Shown: one piece after another, positions 35,089 through 44,009 of the stretch | Layout of the letters: each line of letters starts with the position of its first letter | How positions within the stretch are numbered: the first letter of the stretch is position 1 | Assembly (NCBI RefSeq): GCF_022179345.1 | Contig: NZ_BPQR01000003.1 | Coordinates: forward strand, 1 to 64,000 | Origin: Methylobacterium jeotgali | Lineage (GTDB): Bacteria; Pseudomonadota; Alphaproteobacteria; Rhizobiales; Beijerinckiaceae | Reading direction: 5' to 3' | DNA: 64,000 bases | The notes under the pieces: model-generated | The model's database searches: none | What the model saw: the letters and a program-made list of their open reading frames with translations, nothing else | Told to the model about the DNA's origin: nothing | Made by a program: the position numbers and the translations under genes

Positions 35089-35847
35089 ATGCCGCTCAGC
35101 CGACGCAGCGTCATGGCCGGGGCGCTGGTCGCGGCCGGCACGTCCCGGCAGGCACGGGCGCTCTCAGCCGACGCCTCCTCGCAGGGGAGCGGCATCGCGA
35201 TCCTGCTCTATCCCGGCATGACCGCCCTCGACGTCGCCGGGCCGCAGGGGCTGCTCGCCGGGCTCGGGCCGATCCGCACCGTCGCCCGCCGCAGGGGCCG
35301 GGTGGAGAGCGACACCGGCCTCGCCCTCGTCGCGAGCGACAATTTCGAGACCTGCCCCCGCGACCTCTCAGTGCTGCTGGTCCCCGGCGGCGACGGCACG
35401 CCGGCCCAGATGCGCGATCCCGCGACCCTCGATTTCCTGCGCGGCCGCGCGGCGCGGGCCGGATGGGTGGCGAGCGTCTGCACCGGCTCGCTGATCCTCG
35501 GCGCGGCGGGGCTGCTCGCGGGCTACCGCGCCACCTCGCACTGGTGCGTGCGCGACCGGGTGCTGCCGCTCCTCGGCGCCGTGCCGGTCGAGGAGCGCGT
35601 GGTGTTCGACCGCAACCGGGTCACGGCGGCGGGCGTCTCCGCGGGGCTCGATCTCGCCCTTGCGCTCGCCGCCCGGCTGCGGGGCGAGGACTACGCGAGG
35701 ACGGCTCAGCTCGTCGCCGAATACGCGCCGCAGCCGCCCTTCCGGGCCGGGACGCCCGCCGAGGCGGGCGCGGCGATCACGCAGGCCGCCGACGCGATCC
35801 TCGCCGATCTCGTCGAGGGCTCGCTCGCCGCGGCGCGGGCGCGCTGA
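35089..35847 (+). CDS. Tat-exported DJ-1/PfpI protein, isonitrile hydratase-like
   Basis: 252 residues. A twin-arginine signal ('LSRRSVMAGALVAAGTSRQA') precedes a DJ-1/PfpI domain. 'AILLYPGMTALDVAGPQGLL' is the family opening with the conserved acidic residue, and the nucleophile Cys131 is in 'VASVCTGSLILGAAGLLAGY', followed by 'RATSHWCVRDRVL', the arrangement of isonitrile hydratase (InhA of Pseudomonas) and ThiJ-like transcription-factor domains. There is no AraC HTH here. Export by Tat is unusual for this family, which is normally cytoplasmic. In the same run as tenA. Confidence 0.85.
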   Translation: MPLSRRSVMAGALVAAGTSRQARALSADASSQGSGIAILLYPGMTALDVAGPQGLLAGLGPIRTVARRRGRVESDTGLALVASDNFETCPRDLSVLLVPGGDGTPAQMRDPATLDFLRGRAARAGWVASVCTGSLILGAAGLLAGYRATSHWCVRDRVLPLLGAVPVEERVVFDRNRVTAAGVSAGLDLALALAARLRGEDYARTAQLVAEYAPQPPFRAGTPAEAGAAITQAADAILADLVEGSLAAARAR

Positions 35848-35930
35848 CGCCCACTGGTGCGCGGCCGCGCTTCGATTAGGTTGATCCGATCCGGGCGCGT
35901 CCGCCCGAAGCGCATGGGGTGGGGGAATCG

Positions 35931-37406
35931 ATGGCCGGTGGCATCGCGGGCGATCTCGTACGCACGAAATCGCTCGAGCGGCTGCACGCCGACGCCCATG
36001 CCGGCGAGCACACGCTCCAGCGGACGCTCGGACCCTGGAGCCTGATCGGCCTCGGCATCGGCGCGGTGATCGGCGCCGGGCTGTTCTCGCTGACCGGCAT
36101 CGCCGCCGCGCAGCACGCCGGCCCCGCCGTGGTGATCTCGTTCGCCATCGCCGCCCTCGGCTGCGCCTTCGCCGGCATGTGCTACAGCGAGATGGCGGGG
36201 ATGATCCCGGTGGCGGGCTCGGCCTACACCTACGCCTACGCCACGATGGGCGAGTTCGTGGCCTGGATCATCGGCTGGGACCTCGTGCTCGAGTACGCTG
36301 TCGGCGCGGCGACGGTCTCCGTGAGCTGGTCGCAATACGTGACCCGCTTCCTGCACCAGCTCGGGATCGACCTGCCGGCGGCCCTCGTCCACTCGCCCTT
36401 CGAGACCTACAAGCTGGCCGACGGCACCATGGCCCACGGCCTCGTCAACCTGCCGGCGATCCTGATCATCGTCGGGGCCTCCGCGCTGCTGATGATCGGC
36501 ATCCGGGAATCGGCGAAGGTCAACGCCATCGTGGTGGCGATCAAGCTCGCGGTCGTGGCGATCGTGATCGGGGTCGGGCTCTTCTACGTGAAGGCCCAGA
36601 ACTACGTGCCCTTCATCCCCGAGAACACGGGCACCTTCGGCGAGTACGGCTGGAGCGGGATCATGCGCGCGGCCGGCGTGGTGTTCTTCGCCTATATCGG
36701 CTTCGACGCGGTCTCGACGGCGGCGCAGGAGGCCAAGAACCCCCAGCGCAACATGATGATCGGCATCCTCGGCTCGCTGGCGATCTGCACGGTCATCTAC
36801 ATCCTCTTCGCCGGCGTCCTGACCGGGCTCGTGCACTACGACGCCATGCGAGGCGACGCGGCGCCGGTGAACACCGCCATCGCGCAGACGCCCTTTCCCT
36901 GGCTGAAGTCGCTGGTGACGCTCGGCATCATCGCCGGCTTCTCGACGGTGATCCTGGTGCTGCTGCTGGGCCAGAGCCGGGTGTTCTACACGATGTCGCA
37001 GGACCGGCTCCTGCCGGGCCTGTTCTCGCGCATCCACCCGACCTGGAAGACGCCCTACCGCTCGAACCTGTTCTTCATGGTCTTCACCGGCGCGCTCGGC
37101 GGCTTCCTGCCGATCAGCCAGCTCGGCCACATGACGAGCATCGGCACGCTGCTGGCCTTCGTGCTGGTCTGCCTCGGCGTCATCATCCTGCGCCGCACCC
37201 AGCCCGACGCCCCCCGCGCCTACCGGACGCCGCTGGTGCCGCTGGTGCCGATCCTCGGCATCCTCTCCTGCGGCGCGATGATGGTCTCCCTCGACGGCGA
37301 GACCTGGCTGCGGCTGGCGGTCTGGCTCGCTATCGGCCTGGCGATCTATTTCGGCTGGAGCCGGCGCCACAGCCGCATCGGGCGCGAGGAAAAGGCCGGG
37401 CGCTGA
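35931..37406 (+). CDS. APC-superfamily amino acid permease
   Basis: 491 residues from the ATG at 35931, with GGTGGGGG just upstream; a GTG at 35919 is also in frame. About 12-13 membrane helices. 'LGPWSLIGLGIGAVIGAGLF' is the first APC helix with the GxG substrate loop, and 'GVVFFAYIGFDAVSTAAQEA' with 'KNPQRNMMIGILGSLAI' is the conserved helix 6 region of the cationic amino acid transporter-like (YfnA/CAT) group. It imports an amino acid or amine by proton coupling. Whether it belongs to the tenA run is unclear because 83 bases separate them. Confidence 0.92.
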   Translation: MAGGIAGDLVRTKSLERLHADAHAGEHTLQRTLGPWSLIGLGIGAVIGAGLFSLTGIAAAQHAGPAVVISFAIAALGCAFAGMCYSEMAGMIPVAGSAYTYAYATMGEFVAWIIGWDLVLEYAVGAATVSVSWSQYVTRFLHQLGIDLPAALVHSPFETYKLADGTMAHGLVNLPAILIIVGASALLMIGIRESAKVNAIVVAIKLAVVAIVIGVGLFYVKAQNYVPFIPENTGTFGEYGWSGIMRAAGVVFFAYIGFDAVSTAAQEAKNPQRNMMIGILGSLAICTVIYILFAGVLTGLVHYDAMRGDAAPVNTAIAQTPFPWLKSLVTLGIIAGFSTVILVLLLGQSRVFYTMSQDRLLPGLFSRIHPTWKTPYRSNLFFMVFTGALGGFLPISQLGHMTSIGTLLAFVLVCLGVIILRRTQPDAPRAYRTPLVPLVPILGILSCGAMMVSLDGETWLRLAVWLAIGLAIYFGWSRRHSRIGREEKAGR

Positions 37407-37514
37407 GCCCCCGGAGAAGCTCCCCTGCTCCGTCTGCATCCGACCCTGCGCCCCGCAACGCGAGCGGGCGCGCCCCTGGACGGGGACGGCCTCGGCCAGA
37501 CCCTCATCGAGGAG

Positions 37515-37799
37515 TTGCGCTGGTCCTGGCGCTTCCGGCGATGCCGGGCGCGGCCGGTGCCGTGGCGACGGCCGGAGCCGGCGGACGCGGACTGGCTCGC
37601 CGGGAACCCCTGGATCGGCCGGTTCGGAGACGAGACGGTCGCGGTCGCCGCGTTCGAGGGCCGGCGCTGGATCGTGCGGGAGCGCGACTGGCACGGCTGG
37701 CCCGATCCGCCGCGCTACGTGCTCCTGGTCGTCGAGGGCGAGACGGTCTGGGCGGCGCGGGACTTCGATCGCTGGCCGCGGGCGTGGCTGCTGCCGTAG
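37515..37799 (+). CDS. Small Trp/Arg-rich hypothetical protein
   Basis: 94 residues from a TTG at 37515. The frame is open back to the permease stop, but with no ATG or GTG, so the start is uncertain. 'NPWIGRFGDETVAVAAFEGR' and 'RWIVRERDWHGWPDPPRYVL' look like a folded, tryptophan-rich domain, and the frame's third-position G/C bias is that of a real gene. No known family. It is convergent with the metallo-hydrolase, nine bases apart. Confidence 0.45.
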   Translation: MRWSWRFRRCRARPVPWRRPEPADADWLAGNPWIGRFGDETVAVAAFEGRRWIVRERDWHGWPDPPRYVLLVVEGETVWAARDFDRWPRAWLLP

Positions 37800-37808
37800 C
37801 GGACGCCC

Positions 37809-38726
37809 TTAGGCGATCCGGGCGAGCTTCAGGGGCCGGGCCCGCCCCTCGGCACGGCGCGGGCGGATCTCGGAGCCGACCTCGACCTGCTGCCGCTCGC
37901 GGGCGATGAAGGCCGTGGGCATCTCGGCCTGCATCTCGGCCTCCATGGCGCGCAGGGTCGCGTCGGAATGGGCCGGGTGCAGGTGGATGATGGCGAGCGC
38001 CTTGACGCCGGCCGCCTTGGCGAGCTCGACGCCCTTCTGCCAGGTGGAGTGGCCCCAGCCCTTGCAGCGGGGATACTCGCAGTCCGTGAACATGCCGTCG
38101 TAGACCATCAGGTCGGCGCCCGCGACGAACTCGGCGAGCTTCGGGTCGGGCCACGGATCGGTGTGCTCGAGGTCGCTGATGACGCAGAGGCGCCGCCCCC
38201 CGTGCTCGAAGCGGTAGCCGACCGAGCCCTGCGGGTGGTGCAGCGGCAGGGTGTCGACCCGCAGGCCGTCGTCGAGGGTGACGCTCTCGCCGGCGCGGAA
38301 GCCCCGGTGGCGCAGGGTGCAGGGAATGACGTCGAGCGTAACCGGGAAGATCGGCGGAGCGAACAGGCGGTCGATGGTGGCCTCGGCCGAGGCGCCGTCG
38401 AGGTTGCCGCAATAGGTGGTGATCGTCCGCTCGGGATCGAACACCGCCGGCTTGAAGAAGGGCAGGCCGCCGACGTGGTCGAGATGAAGGTGGCTGAAGA
38501 GCAGGTCCACCTGTTTCGGGAGCGCGTCCCGGTGGTGCTGGCCGCAGTTGAACAGGCCGGTGCCGGCGTCGATCAGCACCATGCGGTCGCCGCAGGTGAC
38601 CTCGAGACAGGGGGTGCTGCCGCCGAACTCGAGGTAGTCGGGGCCGCTGACGGGCGTGGACCCGCGGACGCCCCAGAACCGAAGGGCCAGGCCGCCGCGC
38701 GGGGCGGGATGCTTGGACATTCTCAT
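37809..38726 (-). CDS. Metallo-beta-lactamase-fold hydrolase
   Basis: 305 residues (ATG at 38726; a second ATG two codons later is equally possible). 'LRFWGVRGSTPVSGPDYLEF' and 'GGSTPCLEV' are the opening of a family of phosphodiesterase-like MBL proteins. The dinuclear metal site is 'LFSHLHLDHVGGLPFF' (HxHxDH), with further ligands in 'SDLEHTDPW' and 'IIHLHPAHSD'. This group resembles cyclic-nucleotide or tRNase Z-type phosphodiesterases, but the substrate is unknown. No signal peptide. The gene is alone on the minus strand, 205 bases from the L,D-transpeptidase start side. Confidence 0.88.
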   Translation of the reverse strand: MRMSKHPAPRGGLALRFWGVRGSTPVSGPDYLEFGGSTPCLEVTCGDRMVLIDAGTGLFNCGQHHRDALPKQVDLLFSHLHLDHVGGLPFFKPAVFDPERTITTYCGNLDGASAEATIDRLFAPPIFPVTLDVIPCTLRHRGFRAGESVTLDDGLRVDTLPLHHPQGSVGYRFEHGGRRLCVISDLEHTDPWPDPKLAEFVAGADLMVYDGMFTDCEYPRCKGWGHSTWQKGVELAKAAGVKALAIIHLHPAHSDATLRAMEAEMQAEMPTAFIARERQQVEVGSEIRPRRAEGRARPLKLARIA

Positions 38727-38931
38727 ACCAAATCGTTTGCCGGCCGCCCCGGTCCCGTCGAGGGATCAGGTACGGCCGATCGGGCGAGCGTCAATGCGTC
38801 CGCGAGGGCCCCGTGGGACCTTCGGGCGAGCCGACGTTCTGTGCATGGGAAAGAGGTGGGGGTCGGCGCCTTCCCGCGATGTGCGCGGGCGCACACGGTC
38901 GGGCCCTCGTCCCCGCAGAGCACCGGCATCG

Positions 38932-40113
38932 TCACCGCTGGGCAACGCGGGCGGGGGGCGCCTCGAAGGGCATCGGAGCGGGCACGGTCGGCACGCCCGT
39001 GAGCGCCACCCGCGCCAGGCGCGGCAGAGTCTCGGCGTAGCCCGTGACGAGCGGCGCGAACCGCGAGGGCGCCACGTCGAGGCGCGGCAGGCCGGCCACG
39101 GTGATGCCCGAGAGTCCGCTGCCCGGCGCGATCCACGCGGTCCAGACCGCCTCGGGCACCGGCGGCACGGCCTTCCGCGCCGGGATCAGCACCACCTCGT
39201 GCCCGGCATAGGCGAGCGCCTCCGGCCGGCTGACCTCGCCGAGGGAGCCGCCGCGCTGGGCATAGGCCGCCCAGAACGCGTTCTGGCCGCCGTCGGAATA
39301 GGTGGTGCGCACCGCCGCCGCACCGTCCTCGACGAGGGATGCGACCTTCGCGTCCTCCGCCGCGCGGCGGACGGCGACCGCCCCCTCCTTGGCGAGATCC
39401 TTCGAGGGCGCGAAGGCGTAGCGCCCGGCCTCGACCCGGACCTGAAGCTCCTCGCCCGTCGCCTCGAAGCGGTCGGAGCCCGCCTTGAGGTCGCGCCAGA
39501 AGGCGATGTTCGGGTCGGTGCGGTGGCGCGCCATGTTCAGGGCGCTCATGCGGAACGGGTAGGACTGGAACTGGAAGGCCGCCTGCCCTCCGGCCAGCGC
39601 CTCGCGGGCGATGGCGTAGATCTCGCCGACGCTCTGGTCGGTCATGGCGAAGCAGCCCATCGAGGAGCAGACGCCGTGCACCATCACCGCCGAGCCGGTG
39701 CCCCCGTGCGCCCGGTCGTAGGCGTTGGGATAGCCGATGTCGAAGGAGAGGTAGTAGCGGGAGTTCGGGTTCATCTGCGACTTCGGCACCGTGTAGAACC
39801 CCTCCGGGGTCTGGCGGTCGCCGGTCTTGCGCTTGGGCCCGAGCTGGCCGGACCAGCGGCAGATCGGGAAGGTCTTCACGTGGACGAAGCGGCCGCTCGC
39901 CGCCTTCTTCCAGACCTCGATCTCGGATTCCTTCTTGTAGGCCCGGAACAGCACCGGCGCCGAGGCGGAGGTGCCCTTGGCGGCCATCGCCGCCAGGGTG
40001 ACGGCGGGGATCGGCGCCTCGGCCTTGGCGTTCTGGGCGAGCGCGGACCGGGCGAGCGGCAGGCAGAGCAGACCTGCGAGGATGGCGAGCCTGGCCGGCG
40101 AGCGAATCGGCAT
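38932..40113 (-). CDS. L,D-transpeptidase (YkuD/YafK type), exported
   Basis: 393 residues from the ATG at 40113. A signal peptide ('MPIRSPARLAILAGLLCLPL', cleavage near ALA-Q) precedes a YkuD domain. 'YKKESEIEVWKKAASGRFVH' and 'KTFPICRWSGQLGPKRKTGD' lead to 'RQTPEGFYTVP'; the catalytic His and Cys are in 'SAVMVHGVCSSMGCFAMTDQ'. These enzymes cross-link or attach proteins to peptidoglycan in the periplasm; the YafK branch (DpaA in E. coli) cleaves the lipoprotein-peptidoglycan bond. The C-terminal 200 residues have no known domain. Confident on class, not on reaction direction. Confidence 0.9.
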   Translation of the reverse strand: MPIRSPARLAILAGLLCLPLARSALAQNAKAEAPIPAVTLAAMAAKGTSASAPVLFRAYKKESEIEVWKKAASGRFVHVKTFPICRWSGQLGPKRKTGDRQTPEGFYTVPKSQMNPNSRYYLSFDIGYPNAYDRAHGGTGSAVMVHGVCSSMGCFAMTDQSVGEIYAIAREALAGGQAAFQFQSYPFRMSALNMARHRTDPNIAFWRDLKAGSDRFEATGEELQVRVEAGRYAFAPSKDLAKEGAVAVRRAAEDAKVASLVEDGAAAVRTTYSDGGQNAFWAAYAQRGGSLGEVSRPEALAYAGHEVVLIPARKAVPPVPEAVWTAWIAPGSGLSGITVAGLPRLDVAPSRFAPLVTGYAETLPRLARVALTGVPTVPAPMPFEAPPARVAQR

Positions 40114-40219
40114 GGAGGGTCCGGGATATCGTGCGAGGCGCACGACCTCGACCGGGATGATCGCGCATTGGGGCACGGGTAAGGCTCGCCCCAGGCCGTT
40201 CCGGTGAAAAGCGTGCCGC

Positions 40220-42826
40220 TCAGGCATCGGCCGGCTGCGGAGCGTCCTGCCGCGCGGGCGTCGGCGGGCGGGCGTCGGCGGGCACCGTCACGGCGGCGAC
40301 CGTGTTGCGCTCGACGGCGATGACCGCGTCGAAGGGCGCCAGCTCGGCCGGGTCGACGCCCTCAGGCAGGCAGACGACGAGGCCGAGGCCGGTGCGGGCC
40401 GCCCGCAGGGTGTCCAGGCGCTCGCGGACATCGTCCGCCTTGCCGCGCTCGTCGAGGATCGCCACGACGAGGATGTCGGGGCGCCGGGCGAGGCAGCGGG
40501 CGAGATCGATCGCCACCCGCTCGCGGCTGCCGACGCTGCCCTCGCCGAGGGCGCCGCCAGAGGGCCGCGGGTCGAGCCGGCTGTCGAGGCCGAGGCGGTA
40601 GACCGCCCGCTCCAGACCCTGCTCGGCCAGCACCCGCCGGGCGACGCCCCGCACCCGCGCCTCGGCGCCGGCCTCGCCGTAGGCGATGCGGCCGAACAGT
40701 AGGTTCTCCTCGAGGCTGGCGGCGACGTTGACGCGGTCGGGATCGTAGAACTCGATCGTGCCGGAGAGATGCGGCGGCAGCATCCGCGCGAAGGAGCGCC
40801 GCGCCTCGACGATGCGCTCCTCGAAGGGACCGTCGATGAGGCCGAAGCGGTGGCGGGTCTCGCTGTAGCGCAGGGCCAGGCCGATCAGCCGGTCGCGGTC
40901 GCGCTGGCCGGCGGGGCCGCGCCGCCAGGCGCTGGCATCGGCTTGGCGCCCGACGAGATCCTCGAAGTAGCCCCGCTCGCTCGCCGGGAACAGCGAGAAG
41001 GCGTCGAACAGGGGATGGTCGGCCGGCAGGTCGGCGAAGATCTCGACGGTCGAGCGGGCCACCTGCAGCCCGATCTCGCTCAGCGGCCGGGTCAGCTCCT
41101 CGGCCTCGAGCACGGCGCGCAGGTAGGGGTGCGCGGCGAGCGCCTCCCCCGCGAAGGTCGGCCCCACCGCCTCGCCGAACAGGATGTTCTCGCCGACCGT
41201 CGCCTGATGGTTGTAGAGCGCCGGGTCGAAGGGCTCCACGAGGCGCTCGGCGCCGTCCGCCGCCAGCGCCGCCCGCACCAGCCGCCGGGCGGCGACGAGG
41301 GCGCCGGCGAGCTCCGGCTGCGCGGCCGGGTCGACCCGTCCGACGAGGCCGCGGGTGTAGGCGAAGGCGTCGAGCCCCGTCAGCCGCAGGATCGTCACGA
41401 GGTCGCCCTCGGCGGCGTCCCCGGCCTGCGCGCCGTAGAGGATGTTCTCGCGCAGGCTCCCCTCGACCAGGATGGCCTCGCCCTGCGCCAGGGCGATGCG
41501 CCGGGCCCGCTCGGAGGGCTCGAAGCTCCGCATCTCGACGCCGTCGTAGGTGAGGCTACCGGCGGAGGGCTCGACCTGCCCCGAGAGCAGCGCCGCCAGC
41601 ACCCGCGCGCCGCTGCCGCGGCCGCCGGTGATCGCGGCGTGGGAGGGCATCGGCAGGGCGAGGTCGACGCCGGCCAGCCGCTCTCCGCTCGCCGGATCAT
41701 AGCCCCCGGCCCCACGGGCGGCGAGGAGGCCGGAGCGGGGCACCGGGCGGTCCGCCATCCCCCGCCGCCGGGCCGAGAGCCCGTCGAGGAGGCGGGCGAC
41801 CTGCGCGAAGAGCGGCGCGGTCTCGGTGCGGGCGGAGAGCACGCGCATGCCGGCGGCCATCAGGATCAGGGCGACGGCGAAGGCGCCCGTCGCCGCGACG
41901 AAGGCGCCGGGCTCGACGGGGATGCCGCGGGGCGCGCCGGCATCGGCCGATCCTCGCCACAGCGCCGCGGCGAGCCCGATCGCGGGCAGGATCGCGGCGA
42001 GCACCAGGGCCGGCGTGCGCGCATAGGCGAGGCGCGCCTCGGCGCGGGCGAGGAGGTCCTTCGTCGCCCGCGCCTGAGCGTCGAGGCGGCGCGCCTCCGT
42101 GGCGCGGGTGCCGTGGGCGCGCACCGCCGGCATGCGTTGGACGAGATCGAGGAGACGGCCCTCTGCCGCGGCGCTCTCGCTCCGGCGCAGCGTCGCCCGC
42201 GCCGCGGCCCGGCGCAGCACGAGGAGCCGGGCGAGGCCCCCGGCCAGCAGGCCCGCCGCCGCCGCCGGCACGAGACGCGGCGCGGCCATGGCGGCGGTGA
42301 GAAGCGCCAGCACGATGCCGCCCAGCGCCAGCGCCGGCACCACGATCGCCACGGCGAGCATGCCGTCGAGGCGTCGCAGCATCTGGCCGACGAGGGAGGC
42401 GAGGCTGCGCAGTTCGTCCCGCGCACCGGGGGGCGCGACGAGGATCGCCTCCGTCACCTCCGCGCGCAGGGCCAGCACCGCCCGCGACTGGGCGCGGAAG
42501 CACAGGCCCGTGACGATCCAGCCGAGGCCGCCCATGGCGAGCGCCCCGAAGGCGACGCCGAGCAGCGCCGCTCGCTCCAGGTCGGCGGAGGAGAGCAGCC
42601 AGCCGTTCGAGACGACGATGTCCGGGATCGTGCCGGGCAGCGGCAGCACCACCCGCAGGAAGGGCTGGATCGCCGCCTCGTCGCTCATCAGCACGCCGAC
42701 GAGATCGCGCAGGCACAGGAGCGTCAGCAGGCAGAGCCCGCCCCCGAGCCCCACGGACAGCGCGACCGCCGCCGCGTGCAGTCCCGGCGCCGCGCGCCAG
42801 GCGAGCCGGATCGGATCGCGCTCCAT
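40220..42826 (-). CDS. Degenerate ABC transporter-like membrane protein
   Basis: 868 residues. The N-terminal 340 residues look like a six-helix exporter membrane domain. The nucleotide-binding part is abnormal. The Walker A position reads GGRGSGAR (401-408), so the lysine is missing. A Q-loop (Gln448) is followed by ENILYG (460-465). After it come about 300 extra residues with two more such motifs, ENILFG (546-551) and ENLLFG (707-712). The signature region reads GSVGSRERV (763-771), then 'AIDLARCLARRPDILVVAIL' in place of Walker B. It may be a catalytically dead or regulatory ABC protein. It is convergent-free and alone on the minus strand, downstream of no obvious partner ATPase. Confidence 0.7.
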   Translation of the reverse strand: MERDPIRLAWRAAPGLHAAAVALSVGLGGGLCLLTLLCLRDLVGVLMSDEAAIQPFLRVVLPLPGTIPDIVVSNGWLLSSADLERAALLGVAFGALAMGGLGWIVTGLCFRAQSRAVLALRAEVTEAILVAPPGARDELRSLASLVGQMLRRLDGMLAVAIVVPALALGGIVLALLTAAMAAPRLVPAAAAGLLAGGLARLLVLRRAAARATLRRSESAAAEGRLLDLVQRMPAVRAHGTRATEARRLDAQARATKDLLARAEARLAYARTPALVLAAILPAIGLAAALWRGSADAGAPRGIPVEPGAFVAATGAFAVALILMAAGMRVLSARTETAPLFAQVARLLDGLSARRRGMADRPVPRSGLLAARGAGGYDPASGERLAGVDLALPMPSHAAITGGRGSGARVLAALLSGQVEPSAGSLTYDGVEMRSFEPSERARRIALAQGEAILVEGSLRENILYGAQAGDAAEGDLVTILRLTGLDAFAYTRGLVGRVDPAAQPELAGALVAARRLVRAALAADGAERLVEPFDPALYNHQATVGENILFGEAVGPTFAGEALAAHPYLRAVLEAEELTRPLSEIGLQVARSTVEIFADLPADHPLFDAFSLFPASERGYFEDLVGRQADASAWRRGPAGQRDRDRLIGLALRYSETRHRFGLIDGPFEERIVEARRSFARMLPPHLSGTIEFYDPDRVNVAASLEENLLFGRIAYGEAGAEARVRGVARRVLAEQGLERAVYRLGLDSRLDPRPSGGALGEGSVGSRERVAIDLARCLARRPDILVVAILDERGKADDVRERLDTLRAARTGLGLVVCLPEGVDPAELAPFDAVIAVERNTVAAVTVPADARPPTPARQDAPQPADA

Positions 42827-43039
42827 CGCCCTCGCCAGCCTCGTGCGGAACGGCGCGTTCCGCGAGCGCTCTGGGCTCTAGGGGATCGGCGGGGCCCCGC
42901 ATAGGCGGCTCGTGTGCCGTGCGGCACGGCGCGGGCAGGTCCGAACCCGCGCGGGATCGGTTGTCGGCGAAGCGCGGGGCTTCTAAAGCCGGAGACACCG
43001 AGCCCGTCCTCCATCGACACCGAAGTCCGGCCCGACATC

Positions 43040-43885
43040 ATGTGCGAACTGCTCGGCATGAGCGCGAACGTGCCCACCGACATCCGCTTCTCCTTCGCGG
43101 CGCTGGCGCGGCGGGGCGGCGAGACCGGCCCGCATGTCGACGGCTGGGGCATCGCCTTCTACGAGGGCGGCCGGGGCTGCCGCAGCTTCCACGACCCGGA
43201 GCCGAGCGCCCGCTCGGAGCTCGCCAAGCTCCTGCGCAACTACGCCATCAAGAGCCGGGTCGTCGTCGCCCATGTGCGCAAGGCCAATCGCGGCCGGGTC
43301 TCGCTCGAGAACACCCATCCCTTCAGCCGAGAGCTCTGGGGCCGGCGCTGGACCTTCGCCCATAACGGCCAGCTGCGCGGCGTGAAGAAGCTGCCCCTCG
43401 GCGGCTTCCGGCCGGTGGGCTCCACCGACAGCGAGCACGCCTTCTGCTGGATGCTCGGCCGCCTTCAGGCCCGGTGGCGGGACGCGCCGAAGGCGGAGGG
43501 GCTGGAGCGGGCCGTGGCGGAGCTCTGCGCGGAGCTGCACGGGCTCGGCGTGTTCAACATGCTGATGACCGACAGCCGCACCCTCTACGCCCATTGCGGC
43601 AAGCGGCTCTGCTACATCACCCGCCGGGCGCCCTTCGGGATCGCGACCCTCATCGACGAGGACTGGCGAGTCGACTTCGCCCAGGAGACCACCGAGCGGG
43701 ACGTGGTGAGCGTCGTCGCGACCCAGGCGCTGACCCGCGACGAGACCTGGACCGAGATTCCCCGCGGGCGGATGATCTGCCTGCGCGACGGCGAGGTCCG
43801 GCTGCTGCCGGATCGGGCCCGCCGAACCGCCCCGAGCCGCGAGGGCACGGACCACAACGTACGCTTGTCGACGCAGGGCTGTTGA
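43040..43885 (+). CDS. Class II glutamine amidotransferase (YafJ-like)
   Basis: 281 residues. The ATG at 43040 is followed immediately by the nucleophile Cys2 ('MCELLGMSANVPTDIRFSF'), which fixes the start. 'GGETGPHVDGWGIAFYEGG' and 'VVAHVRKANRGRVSLENTHP' with 'WTFAHNGQL' are amidotransferase blocks lining the glutamine pocket. There is no attached synthase domain, so ammonia must be passed to an unknown partner, as in E. coli YafJ. Substrate unknown. It is 124 bases upstream of the sigma factor on the same strand. Confidence 0.9.
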   Translation: MCELLGMSANVPTDIRFSFAALARRGGETGPHVDGWGIAFYEGGRGCRSFHDPEPSARSELAKLLRNYAIKSRVVVAHVRKANRGRVSLENTHPFSRELWGRRWTFAHNGQLRGVKKLPLGGFRPVGSTDSEHAFCWMLGRLQARWRDAPKAEGLERAVAELCAELHGLGVFNMLMTDSRTLYAHCGKRLCYITRRAPFGIATLIDEDWRVDFAQETTERDVVSVVATQALTRDETWTEIPRGRMICLRDGEVRLLPDRARRTAPSREGTDHNVRLSTQGC

Positions 43886-44009
43886 CGCAGGACGGCCAAG
43901 CTCCGACCCTGGGGTGCGCCGGCAGGCCCGATACACTACATGTCGGCTCAAGATCACGGCCCGCACGGAGCGCCGCGCGGGCGGCCACCCCTTCGAAACC
44001 AGACGAGCC

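Noticed and set aside
40769..42904. 711-residue plus-strand frame opposite the ABC protein
   Set aside because: Mirrors the minus-strand ABC gene, with composition (His/Arg/Gln/Glu-rich) typical of antisense frames; no domain is seen.
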